From NCBI GenBank assembly GCA_963805255.1, contig CAWDTK010000010.1:65679-129678 (forward strand): a stretch of DNA of 64,000 bases, in the 5' to 3' direction. This stretch comes from Bog-532 sp963805255 (lineage in GTDB: Bacteria > Actinomycetota > Actinomycetes > Streptosporangiales > Streptosporangiaceae). The notes under the pieces were generated by a model that saw only the letters and a list, made by a program, of their open reading frames with translations, ran no database searches and had not been told where the DNA came from. Numbering within the stretch: the stretch's first letter is position 1; every line of letters begins with the position of its first letter. Of the stretch, positions 16,838 to 25,514 are shown one piece after another. Position numbers and translations under genes: made by a program.

Positions 16838-17668
16838 ATGGACAACGGCAGTACGGACAACGCCGAGGGAGCGGCCGCGGCCGTCGGCGACACCCCCCGG
16901 CCCAAGGGAAAGCCCGGACGTAAGCCGAAGGGCAGCGTTCCGCCTGTTGTTCCGGTGACGCCGGACAAACCGGAGCCGGGGCATGTGCTCACCTGGCGCC
17001 AGCGCAAGGTGCTTCAGGTAATCCGTGACTCGGTACAGAAGCGCGGCTATCCGCCGTCAATGCGGGAAATCGGCGAAGCGGTCGGGCTGACGAGCACGTC
17101 GAGCGTCTCGTACCAGCTTTCGACCCTTCAGGCGAAGGGGTACCTGCACCGCGATGCGGGCCGCCCCCGGACCGTGGAGGTGCGGCTGCCCGGCCATCCG
17201 GCCGTCCGCCCGGAACTCGAACAGGACGACGAGGAGACCGTCGGGGCTCCGGCCGGCGCCTTTGACATTCCGTCACAGGAAGCCGCGTACGTCCCCCTGG
17301 TCGGCCGCATCGCCGCCGGTGGTCCCATCATCGCCGAGCAGCGGGTCGAAGACGTTTTCCCGCTGCCGAAGCAGCTAATCGGTGCGGGCGAGCACTTCCT
17401 GCTCAAGGTGAGCGGAGACTCGATGATCAACGCCGCCATCACGGACGGGGACTGGGTGGTGGTCCGTTCGCAGCCGAACGCGGAGAACGGCGAGATCGTC
17501 GCGGCCATGGTCGAGGGCGAGGGGCCTGAGGGCGAGGCGACCGTCAAGACGTTCAAGAAGAGCGACGGGCACGTCTGGCTGATCCCGCACAACCCCCTCT
17601 ACGCCCCGATTCTGGGCGACGAGGCCACCATCCTCGGCAAGGTGGTGGCCGTGCTGCGGCGCGTCTAG
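16838..17668 (+). CDS. lexA: SOS repressor LexA
   Basis: LexA represses DNA-damage genes and cleaves itself when RecA filaments form. The winged helix-turn-helix spans residues about 51-110 (RQRKVLQVIRDSV through TSSVSYQLSTLQAKGY). The cleavage site is Ala160-Gly161 in GRIAAGG; the catalytic Ser195 (VSGDSM) and Lys237 (EATVKTF) are present. The protein has 276 residues with a basic, Pro-rich N-terminal extension usual in actinobacteria. The ATG at 16838 follows GAAAGG at seven bases; a TTG at 16823 is rejected. A perfect SOS box lies upstream. It faces the divergent LysM gene and is convergent with leuS 50 bases downstream. Confidence 0.96.
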   Translation: MDNGSTDNAEGAAAAVGDTPRPKGKPGRKPKGSVPPVVPVTPDKPEPGHVLTWRQRKVLQVIRDSVQKRGYPPSMREIGEAVGLTSTSSVSYQLSTLQAKGYLHRDAGRPRTVEVRLPGHPAVRPELEQDDEETVGAPAGAFDIPSQEAAYVPLVGRIAAGGPIIAEQRVEDVFPLPKQLIGAGEHFLLKVSGDSMINAAITDGDWVVVRSQPNAENGEIVAAMVEGEGPEGEATVKTFKKSDGHVWLIPHNPLYAPILGDEATILGKVVAVLRRV

Positions 17669-17718
17669 GAGCACCGCGCGTGGCCGGCAGGCGGCCCGCC
17701 CCGGCCGCGCGCCGGGCC

Positions 17719-20250
17719 TCAGCCTGCCACGACGCTGACCAGCTTGGGCGCGCGGACGATGATCTTGCGGATGGACTGGCCCGCCAGCGCGCGGATGACG
17801 CCGGGGGTGGCCAGGGCCACCTCGCGCAGATCGTCCTCGCTGATCTCCGGCGGCACCTCGACCCGGTCCCTGACCTTGCCGTTCACCTGAACAACGCAGG
17901 TGACCGACTCGGTGACGAGCAGGGCGGGGTCGGCCACCGGCCAGCCGGCCTTGGCCACCGACGGTTCGTGGCCCAGCAGCTCCCAGCACTCCTCGGCCGT
18001 GTACGGGGCGAACAGCGACAGGAGCACGGCCAGCACGTCCGCCGCCTCGCGGACCGCCTGGCCGGCCGCGCCCGGCCCGGAATCGATGGCCCGCCGCGTG
18101 GCGGTCACCAGCTCCATCAGCCTGGCCACGGCCACGTTCAGCCGGTGGACCTCCACCAGCCGGGTGACGTCTTCGATGGTGTGGTGCGTGACCCGGCGGA
18201 GCGCCGTGTCGCCACCTGGTCCGTTCGGCAGGGATGATCCGCCCGCCGCGACGCCGGCTCCGGCACCATCAGCACCGGTGCGGGCCGCCGCGACATCAGC
18301 GGCAAGCCGCCACGCCCGGCCGAGGAACTTCACCATCGCCTCGGGCCGCACATCGGCCCAGTCGATGTCATCTTCCGGCGGGCTGGCAAAGATCATCGTG
18401 AGCCGGATCGCGTCCACGCCGTACGCCGCCAGCTGCTCGCCCAGGTCGACGCCGTTGCCCAGCGACTTGGACATCGCCTTGCCGCCGTTGACGACCTGGC
18501 CCTGGTTCAGCAGCCGGGTGAACGGTTCGCGGAAGTCGGTCATGCCCATGTCGTGCAGGACCTTGACGAAGAACCGGCTGTACAGCAGGTGCAGGATGGC
18601 ATGCTCGACACCGCCCACGTACAGGTCGATCGGCGCCCAGTGCCGCACGTCGGCGGGGTTGAACGGGCCGTCCGCGTAGTCCGGCGAGCAGTACCGCAGG
18701 AAGTACCAGGACGAGTCGACGAACGTGTCCATGGTGTCGGTGTCGCGCTTGGCCGCGCCGCCGCACTTCGGGCAGCTCACGTTCACCCAGTCCGCCGCAG
18801 CGGCCAGCGGCGACACGCCCTTCGGGGCGAGGTCCTGCCCGCGCAGGTCAGGCAGGACGACCGGCAGGTCCTCTTCGGGAACCGGCACCTCGCCGCAGGA
18901 CGGGCAGTGAATGATCGGGATCGGCGTCCCCCAGAACCGCTGCCGGGACACCAGCCAGTCACGCAGCCGGTAGTTGACGGCGGCCTGGCCCAGGCCCTTC
19001 CGGGCCAGGATCTGCGTGATGCGCGCAATCGCCTCGGCCTTGCCGAGCCCGTCCAGCGGGCCGGAATTGACCAGCTTGCCGTCACCCACCGTCGCGATGC
19101 CCGTCACGGCCGGGCCGGGCTGACCGGTGTCCACCACGACCCGCACGGGTAGCCCGTGGGCCCGGGCGAAGTCCAGGTCACGCTGGTCGTGCGCGGGAAC
19201 CGCCATGATCGCGCCGGTCCCGTAGTCGGGCAGCACGTAATCGGCCGCCCACACCGGGATCAGCTCGTCGTTGACCGGGTTGACGGCGTGCACGCCGAGG
19301 AACACACCGGTCTTTTCCCGTCCCGTGGCCTGGCGCTCGATGTCGGTCAGCTTGCGGACCTCGGCGACGTAGTCGCGCAGTTGCTGCAGCCGGCTCGGGT
19401 CGCACAGCTCCTCGGCCAGCGGCGAGTCGGCGGCCAGCACGAAGAACGTCGCGCCGTACAGGGTGTCGGGGCGGGTGGTGAATACCGTCACCGGCTCATC
19501 GCGGCCCTGGACCGCGAAGTGCACCTCGGCGCCCTCCGAGCGGCCGATCCAGTTGCGCTGCATGAGCAGAACGCGCTCCGGCCAGTTTCCCTCGAGGTCC
19601 GCGGCGTCGGCCAGCAGCTGATCGGCGTAGGAGGTGATCTTGAAGTACCACTGGGTCAGCGTCCGGCGGACGACTTCGGTGCCGCAGCGCTCACACCGGC
19701 CGTTAATGACCTGCTCGTTGGCCAGGACGGTCTGGTCCTTCGGGCACCAGTTGACATAGCCGTCCTTGCGGTAGGCCAGTCCCCGCTCGTAGAACCGCAG
19801 GAACAGCCACTGGTTCCAGTGGTAGTACTCCGGATCGCAGGTCTGCAGCCGGCGCGACCAGTCGAAGGAGACCGCGTACCGGCGGAACGATTCCGCCTGC
19901 GTCTCGATGTTCGCGTACGTCCAGTCGGCGGGGTGGGCGTTGTTGCGGATCGCCGCGTTCTCGGCTGGCAGCCCGAAGGCGTCCCAGCCGATCGGGTGCA
20001 GGACGTTCCGGCCGAGCTGGAACCAGTACCGCGCGACGGCGTTGCCGATCGCGTATGCCTCAGCGTGCCCCATGTGCAGGTCACCGGACGGATAGGGGAA
20101 CATGTCGAGCAGGTAGGCGCGCGCGCGGGCATCCGCGGGATCGTCACTCGCGCGGAACGTATCCAGTTCCGTCCAGCGACTCTGCCATTTCTCCTGGATA
20201 GCGCGTGGGTCGTAGCGCTGCGCCGCCTCGGCGCCCTCCGCCGCTGTCAT
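17719..20250 (-). CDS. leuS: Leucyl-tRNA synthetase
   Basis: The cytoplasmic class I enzyme charges tRNA-Leu. The 843-residue product shows the HIGH motif as HMGH (in YPSGDLHMGHAEAY), the KMSKS motif as AMSKSLGNG, zinc-binding Cys pairs (CERCGTE, CPSCGE, CPKCGG), the CP1 editing domain with its threonine-rich region (VFTTRPDTLYGATF) and the conserved FVDSSWYFLRY before the anticodon-binding C-terminal domain. Length fits the bacterial family. The 5' region carries a leader peptide and terminator (20334-20432), suggesting attenuation by leucine supply. An IS701 copy sits about 200 bases further upstream, leaving little room for the promoter. Confidence 0.96.
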   Translation of the reverse strand: MTAAEGAEAAQRYDPRAIQEKWQSRWTELDTFRASDDPADARARAYLLDMFPYPSGDLHMGHAEAYAIGNAVARYWFQLGRNVLHPIGWDAFGLPAENAAIRNNAHPADWTYANIETQAESFRRYAVSFDWSRRLQTCDPEYYHWNQWLFLRFYERGLAYRKDGYVNWCPKDQTVLANEQVINGRCERCGTEVVRRTLTQWYFKITSYADQLLADAADLEGNWPERVLLMQRNWIGRSEGAEVHFAVQGRDEPVTVFTTRPDTLYGATFFVLAADSPLAEELCDPSRLQQLRDYVAEVRKLTDIERQATGREKTGVFLGVHAVNPVNDELIPVWAADYVLPDYGTGAIMAVPAHDQRDLDFARAHGLPVRVVVDTGQPGPAVTGIATVGDGKLVNSGPLDGLGKAEAIARITQILARKGLGQAAVNYRLRDWLVSRQRFWGTPIPIIHCPSCGEVPVPEEDLPVVLPDLRGQDLAPKGVSPLAAAADWVNVSCPKCGGAAKRDTDTMDTFVDSSWYFLRYCSPDYADGPFNPADVRHWAPIDLYVGGVEHAILHLLYSRFFVKVLHDMGMTDFREPFTRLLNQGQVVNGGKAMSKSLGNGVDLGEQLAAYGVDAIRLTMIFASPPEDDIDWADVRPEAMVKFLGRAWRLAADVAAARTGADGAGAGVAAGGSSLPNGPGGDTALRRVTHHTIEDVTRLVEVHRLNVAVARLMELVTATRRAIDSGPGAAGQAVREAADVLAVLLSLFAPYTAEECWELLGHEPSVAKAGWPVADPALLVTESVTCVVQVNGKVRDRVEVPPEISEDDLREVALATPGVIRALAGQSIRKIIVRAPKLVSVVAG

Positions 20251-20333
20251 CGTTTCCTCACCCTGTTAGGTCCGGCCGCGTGCGTGTCATGGTGAGTCTG
20301 GCCCCTGCAAAGGACGCCCCTGGGAATGAAAAG

Positions 20334-20353
20334 GCCCCTCGCTCACGAGGGGC
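20334..20353 (-). terminator. Leader terminator (attenuator) of leuS
   Basis: On the minus strand GCCCCTCG-TGAG-CGAGGGGC forms a perfect 8-bp stem with a 4-base loop, followed by C and TTTT (20329-20332). It lies between the Leu-rich leader peptide and the leuS ATG, 84 bases before the ATG. A competing hairpin GCCACGC/GCGTGGC starts at the leader stop codon. This is the layout of a transcription attenuator. Confidence 0.75.
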
Positions 20354-20384
20354 GGCCACGCCGACGGAGCTTCGGCCAGCGTGG

Positions 20385-20432
20385 CTAGATAAGGAGCAGC
20401 CGGACGGCACGCATGCGCCGAGGATAGCGCAT
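20385..20432 (-). CDS. leuS leader peptide with three consecutive Leu codons
   Basis: The short frame reads MRYPRRMRAVRLLLI and stops at TAG (20385-20387); starting at the second ATG (20414) it is MRAVRLLLI. The three adjacent Leu codons are CTG, CTC and CTT just before the stop, and the first stem of a hairpin overlaps the stop. The Leu run and the terminator downstream suggest ribosome stalling at low Leu-tRNA prevents termination and raises leuS expression. Neither ATG has a strong ribosome binding site, which is the weak point. Confidence 0.6.
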   Translation of the reverse strand: MRYPRRMRAVRLLLI

Positions 20433-20613
20433 GCTCAGCAGCGCTGCGGGAGGCCGCTGGAGCCGGTGCCGGGCATCGTGGCCAGGCCGGGGGCCGCGCG
20501 CCGCCGCGGTTATCCGCGTCCGGCGCTCACGTCCGCGCAGAGAGCATCGGGTTGCCCGGCCCTCCATCCGATGGCTCGCCGCGCCCGGATAATCCCGCCG
20601 GGACACTCCCCAG

Positions 20614-22348
20614 TAGTACAGTCGTGTTTTCACGGTGCGGCGATGCCGTGTCGCGGATTGTGACGTGATCCGCCTGGGTTTGCGGTTACATCGAGTCACC
20701 TCCTTCCGGTCGCCGCAGTTCAGGTGGCTGCCGCGGCCAGCAGCCGGATGCTGTAGTGGTGCCAGCGGGCTCTGGCCTGGTGGCAGCGCCGCCAGCGGGA
20801 CCAGCGCAGGTGGAAGGCGAGGCGGGCGCGGGTGATCAGCCCGGCGGCGTACTGCCTGGCCAGGCGTTCGATGCGGGCGGTCTCGGCGATGGTGAGCTTG
20901 ACGGCGCCGATGCGCGGCGGGCAGGGCTGCCGGCTGCGGACGGGGACGGGCGCGTCGCCGGGCGGGATGCGCAGGTCGGGGCCGCTGACGTCGTCCTTGC
21001 CGTCGCGGCCGTCGTCGTGGCTTGCGCGGGCGGGGGCGTCCGGGAGGGTGATGTCGCCGCAGAGCGCGTTGCGGATGGCGGCGTGGCGGAGCTGCGCGAG
21101 GGCGGCCAGGGCGGTGTGCCGGCAGACCGCGTCCCAGGTCCTGGCCTGGGCCTGGTCCCAGCCCAGGACGTCCTTCCCGGTCTTGAACGTCTCCTCAGCC
21201 GCCATCTGCGGCCTGCGATGGTGATGAAGAACGTCATGGTCGCCGGGGTGCCCTCCGGCGCCCAGCACAGGTAGAAGGCCAGGTCGCCTGGGCGGGACAG
21301 CAGGCGGCGGATCAGCAGGAAGTGCCTGGGGCTGCTGGTGGCCAGCAGCGCCCAGTCCGCGAACCGGGGGCCTTTGGCGCCATTCCCGCACGAGCGCCGC
21401 TCGAAGACCGCGTCCCCGGCGGCGTCCCCGGCCTTGATCACGGCCCCGGACGGGAGGGTGATGCGGAAGTCGCGCGGGATGACTGCCACATACGGCAGGC
21501 CCCTGGACTCGCAGAACCGGCGCAGCTCGCCGCTGCGGCCGTACACCTCGTCATACGCCGCCCACTTCGCGGGCAGGCCCGCATCCAGCAGCCGTTCCAG
21601 CTGGCCGATGGCCAGCTGCGGTTTCGTCTTGCGCTCCAGCTTGCCCGGGATCCGGGCGGCCCGGCGCCGCCGCCAGTCCTTCTCCCAGCGCTGCGGCATG
21701 AACACATCGAAATCCGCCCAGGCCTGCCCGGAACGTGGTCACCCACGCGGAGAACACCGTGGTGACACAGTTCTCCACGTGCCCGGTGCATCCGGCGTGC
21801 TGCGGCGCCACGCACGCGGTCGCGTCCCCGTCCTTGAGCTGCGCGGTCTCATCGACCGCGATCCCCGGCCCGATCAGGTCGCCCGGGTCGCACGGCAGCC
21901 AGGCACGCGCAAGGCCCGCCAGCTCCGCCCGCAGGCGCGTCCAGTCCCACCGGTAGCCGCGCAGCAGGGCCTGCATCCGGTGCGGGTTCTCGTGCCCGGC
22001 CGCCTCCGCCAGGCCCCAGCAGTTCGCCCTCACCCCCGGCGCCAGCCCCCGCACGTAATCCAGCGCGGTCCCCGCGCTGCGGCGCTGCGCCAGAACCCGT
22101 CCCAGCACCGTCCTGACCTGCGCATCTGCCCTCGCCACGGTATCGAAGGCATCCTCTATCCTGGCCTGTACGGCCGTGTCGTTATTGCTTATGGTCACGC
22201 ATCAGGCAACCCGGCACGGCCGCCCCGAATTTCACGGCTGTAACTCCGCCACGCGACCGAAACCAGTCACTCAGCGTTACCGTTGCGACTGCAGGCGAAT
22301 CCTCGCCGCAACACCAACATCACCGAATGTAAAACCGCGACTGTACTA
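20614..22348 (-). mobile_element. IS701-family element, copy A (defective)
   Basis: The 1735-bp element has ends tagtacagtcg and cgactgtacta and a 4-bp target duplication ccag (20610-20613 and 22349-22352). It is nearly identical to copy B at 52763-54496. It carries two frameshifts in its transposase. Confidence 0.9.
20720..22198 (-). pseudogene. IS701-family (SRSO17-type) transposase, two frameshifts
   Basis: Three frames together give a full IS701-type transposase. The start is a GTG at 22198 (MTISNNDTAVQARIEDAF). The first Asp is in PGIAVDETAQLKDG, the second in KWAAYDEVYGRSGEL and the catalytic Glu in AAEETFKTGKDVLGWDQ. The frame is lost near 21740 (two bases more than copy B) and again near 21203, where one G of the copy B sequence is missing. 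The C terminus is RLLAAAAT at 20720. The gene should make no full-length product. Confidence 0.85.
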
Positions 22349-22352
22349 CCAG

Positions 22353-23103
22353 CGCGGGCATGTCACGAAAAGCCGAAATGCCGTCTGCATAGCCGACATT
22401 ACGGTGCAGAAATGAAAATGGCCCGGGAACCGGTACGTCACTGTCGGAGAGTTGCGTCTGGACTGGCTTGTCCAGTCCGCAGGTGACCGCAAGCAAAGGC
22501 TTCAGCTGGCCTTTGGCATTATAGTCCAGGCGACAGAACAGCCGGTAGTGATGCCGCCGGGGCCATCGACGCGGGCCTTGAACCCTCCCACCATATCACC
22601 TTTCATTGCCTCCCGGTACCCGCCGCCTGTGAATCTCTTCGGCGGCGCATACCATGACGGCCATTGGTTCAGCTCCCTGGCGTGATGCCGGTGAGCCCTG
22701 GTGACATTGCACGGCAGATGCTCTGTTACATCTGCAGGTTCGTGTGTGAGCCGTGGTGGACATCAGGGCCGGTAGTGATCACATCCCATTTATTCAATTT
22801 CACCGGGCCAGCGAGTAGCCCGGGTGCGGCCAGAGCCTGATGACAAGCCCAAGAGGCCTACCGTACGGACCGAATCGCAGTCCGGCCGTTTCATGCTTAC
22901 TTACAGGTCAGCAGGTATTGACGCGGCTACCGGGGCGCGGTTTACTCGATCAAATAGCACTAATAGTGTTAAAAATTCGAACGGCGGACTCTCGGAGGCT
23001 GCCTTGATGCGGAGGACCACTCGTCTCGGTGTGGTCGAGCCTCCCGCCTCACGACGAGCTGTGGTGGCGGCAGCGGGCACGAGGCTGAGCTGCGCGCACC
23101 ACC
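22353..23103. other. Intergenic stretch without a supported gene
   Basis: About 750 bases between IS701 copy A and the carboxylesterase, noticeably richer in A and T than its surroundings. A GGACTGG/CCAGTCC hairpin occurs near 22462-22480. Short frames here lack codon bias and ribosome binding sites. The end of the stretch should hold the carboxylesterase promoter, but I could not assign boxes. Confidence 0.5.
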
Positions 23104-23118
23104 GGAGGTGATCCGGAG

Positions 23119-24810
23119 ATGAGCAGGCTCCCAGCAATCATCCGCCGGTGGGTGGCTATTGGCGCCGGCGGCCTCGCGGTGGCGACGGCCCTGGCGGTCG
23201 TCCTTGCAGCGCCGGCGCAGCGGGCCGGCGCGGCTCCGGCGGCGGCGCCTGCGTGCACGCCGGGAACGCTCGTGCACACCAACAACGGGCCGGTTTGCGG
23301 CACCACCGCCAACGGGCAGACGTCCTACCTGGACATTCCCTACGCAGCACCCCCTGTCGGCAAGCTGCGCTGGATGCCACCCCAGCCGGTGCAGCCGTGG
23401 ATGACCACCTTCCAGGCCACTCAGCGTGGCCCGGAGTGCCTGTCACCGGGCTTCCCCGCAGGCTCGGTGCAGGCTGGCACGAGCGAAGACTGTCTCTTCC
23501 TGGAGGTCCAGGAACCCGCTGACGCCCGGCCCGGGCAGAGCCTGCCGGTGATGTTTGAGATCCACGGCGGCGGGTTCCTTGGCACAGCCTTGACTGACAA
23601 CGGAGCGAACCTGGTCGGCACCGGTCCAGTCGTCTACGTTTTCGCCAATTACAGGCTTGGGATCCTTGGCTTCTTGGCGGACAAGGCGCTCGGCCCTCAT
23701 CCGGGTGATTACGGTCTGCAGGATCAGCAGGCTGCGCTGCGCTGGGTGCAGGACAACATCGCCCGTTTCGGCGGCAACCCGCACAATGTGACCATCTTCG
23801 GCGAGTCCGCCGGTGGGGCCAGTGTCTGTGACCAGGTCGCCTCGCCGACGGCGAAGGGGCTGTTCCGGCAGGGCATCAGCATAAGCGGTTTCTACAACTT
23901 CAACGTCAACACGATCTGGTGGCCGGCGGACTGCAAATCGAAGCTGCTGACCGAGGCTCAGGCCCAGAAGATGGGCGCCGAGTTCGCGGCCAAGGCCGGG
24001 TGCGGGAACGCTGCTGACGTCGCGGCCTGCCTGCGGGCGGTGCCGGCAAGCACGCTGGCCGAAAAGGGCGGGCAGGTCCTGGACCCTTTGGCTGGCGGCG
24101 TGATCGGGCCAATCGTCAACGGCACAACACTGCCCCTGTCCGCGGCCGAGGCGCTCAAACTTGGCCGCGTCAACAAGGTCAAACTGATAATCGGCGTTGG
24201 CCGGGACGAGTTCAACGGCGGGATATACACCAACTTCCCCGGCCATACCGTTGTTGCGAACACTCCTGCCCAGTACCGGCAGCTGGTGCGTCAGCAATTC
24301 GGGTCGCTCGCGCCGGCCGTGATGCGGCTTTATCCGCTGCAGCGGTTCCCAACTCCGGCGCCGTTCATCGCGTACCGCACCATCATGGCCGACGCTTTCG
24401 GCGTCTGCCCGGCTCTGGTCGGTGATGCCCAGCTTGCCAAATCCATTCCGGTGTACGCCTACGAGGACGACGACTCCGATTCCCCAGCTGCCGGGGAAAC
24501 GCAACCACTCGGCGCCTACCACAGCGCAATCAACCGTCTCGCCCACGATCCGCCCGCTTCGCTGGATCCGGACCAGGCCGCACTGCAGAGCCAGGTGCTG
24601 GCCCAGTGGACCGGGTTTGCTCGCACCGGTAACCCCGCCGTGACCACCGGTGCCCCAGGCTGGATCTGGTACGGCAGGGGCGACCGCGCGCAGGTGATGT
24701 CGCTCGTGCCGGCCGGGGACAGCACGCTTATCCCGGCCAGCACGATCATGATCCAGCACAACTGCGGCTTCTGGGATGCGGTCAACCGAACGGCGCCATG
24801 GGCGCCCTGA
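23119..24810 (+). CDS. Secreted type B carboxylesterase
   Basis: An alpha/beta hydrolase of 563 residues that hydrolyses ester bonds of unknown substrates outside the cell. Residues 1-39 form a signal peptide (RRW, then a hydrophobic run, then AxA near AGAAPA). The oxyanion loop is EIHGGGF, the nucleophile Ser230 lies in GESAGG, the acid is probably Glu in GVGRDEFNGG and the His in GAYHSAIN. EDCLFLEVQEP is a further family mark. ATG at 23119 follows GGAGGTG at eight bases. It stands alone on the plus strand, facing a decayed NRPS fragment on the other strand. Confidence 0.9.
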   Translation: MSRLPAIIRRWVAIGAGGLAVATALAVVLAAPAQRAGAAPAAAPACTPGTLVHTNNGPVCGTTANGQTSYLDIPYAAPPVGKLRWMPPQPVQPWMTTFQATQRGPECLSPGFPAGSVQAGTSEDCLFLEVQEPADARPGQSLPVMFEIHGGGFLGTALTDNGANLVGTGPVVYVFANYRLGILGFLADKALGPHPGDYGLQDQQAALRWVQDNIARFGGNPHNVTIFGESAGGASVCDQVASPTAKGLFRQGISISGFYNFNVNTIWWPADCKSKLLTEAQAQKMGAEFAAKAGCGNAADVAACLRAVPASTLAEKGGQVLDPLAGGVIGPIVNGTTLPLSAAEALKLGRVNKVKLIIGVGRDEFNGGIYTNFPGHTVVANTPAQYRQLVRQQFGSLAPAVMRLYPLQRFPTPAPFIAYRTIMADAFGVCPALVGDAQLAKSIPVYAYEDDDSDSPAAGETQPLGAYHSAINRLAHDPPASLDPDQAALQSQVLAQWTGFARTGNPAVTTGAPGWIWYGRGDRAQVMSLVPAGDSTLIPASTIMIQHNCGFWDAVNRTAPWAP

Positions 24811-25054
24811 GCCGCGGACGCCGGTGAGGTAGGCCACCACCCAACCGTCAGCGGGATCGCGCCGGGCAGCGCGGCCACGGTCACGGCGCGCGAGCTGACG
24901 CCGCAGGACGACATCGCCGCCGTACTGCGCGGCTAGGCGGCGCCGACTGGTGGCGGTGCCGGGGCCCGGTCTTTCGCCTCGGCGATCATCCTGCCTGTCT
25001 GCTTCCAGCTCACCGGGGACGGCACCTGCCTTGATCGCCGCCAAGCCCACCTGG

Positions 25055-25513
25055 GATGGGGTTCTTAGCGTAACTTCTCGTTCCGCTGCTACTTCTGCCC
25101 CGAAGCGCACTTCCCCGGCTGACAGCAGGCTCTGCCGCCCGTGCTCGGCATCGGGACCGGCGGCGATCAGCGCGAGCGCGGTCAGGTGATAACCGGCGAT
25201 CCTGGCCGCGCAGTCCGCGTCCAGCACGTCGGTCCGGTACCGCAGCCGCAGCACCAGCTGGCCGCCGCGCCGGCCGATCCCCACCCGCAGCACGGTGCCA
25301 GCGGCCAGCCCGCTGCCATCGCCGCCGCCGCTGTGGCCTCGCTGTCGGCGCCATCGTGGCCGGCCGGGTCGAACTCGGTCTCGAACTACCAGCCACCGGG
25401 TGCAGGTTCCACCGCGGGATCGCGGTGGAGCCGCTGGCGGTGAGCAGAGCGCGCCAGAACTCCCGGCCGGTCTTTGAAGTGGCCGCCGTGTCAGGCGAGC
25501 TGATCGTTGTCAT
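25055..25513 (-). pseudogene. NRPS condensation-domain remnant
   Basis: A frame starting at 25513, directly after the stop of the carrier/terminal-domain gene, begins MTTISSPDTAATSKTGREFW and resembles the start of an NRPS module. It then loses frame, and the segment VLRLRYRTDVLDADCAARIAGYHL (25293 downward) matches the end of a condensation-type domain before an adenylation domain. The HHxxxDG core and the adenylation domain are missing. The piece is therefore an internal deletion of a larger synthetase gene, formerly translated directly after its neighbour. Confidence 0.6.
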
Positions 25514-25514
25514 G

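Noticed and set aside
20385..20699. A 104-codon frame ending in the leuS leader peptide
   Set aside because: Only its last 9-15 codons are supported; the earlier part extends into IS701 copy A and has no coding character.
22824..23111. A 95-codon frame before the carboxylesterase
   Set aside because: No ribosome binding site, atypical codon use, and it runs into the esterase ribosome binding site region.
23443..25293. A 616-codon open frame on the minus strand across the carboxylesterase gene
   Set aside because: It is antisense to a gene with clear catalytic motifs; only its first 80 codons (outside the esterase) match anything, namely the NRPS remnant.
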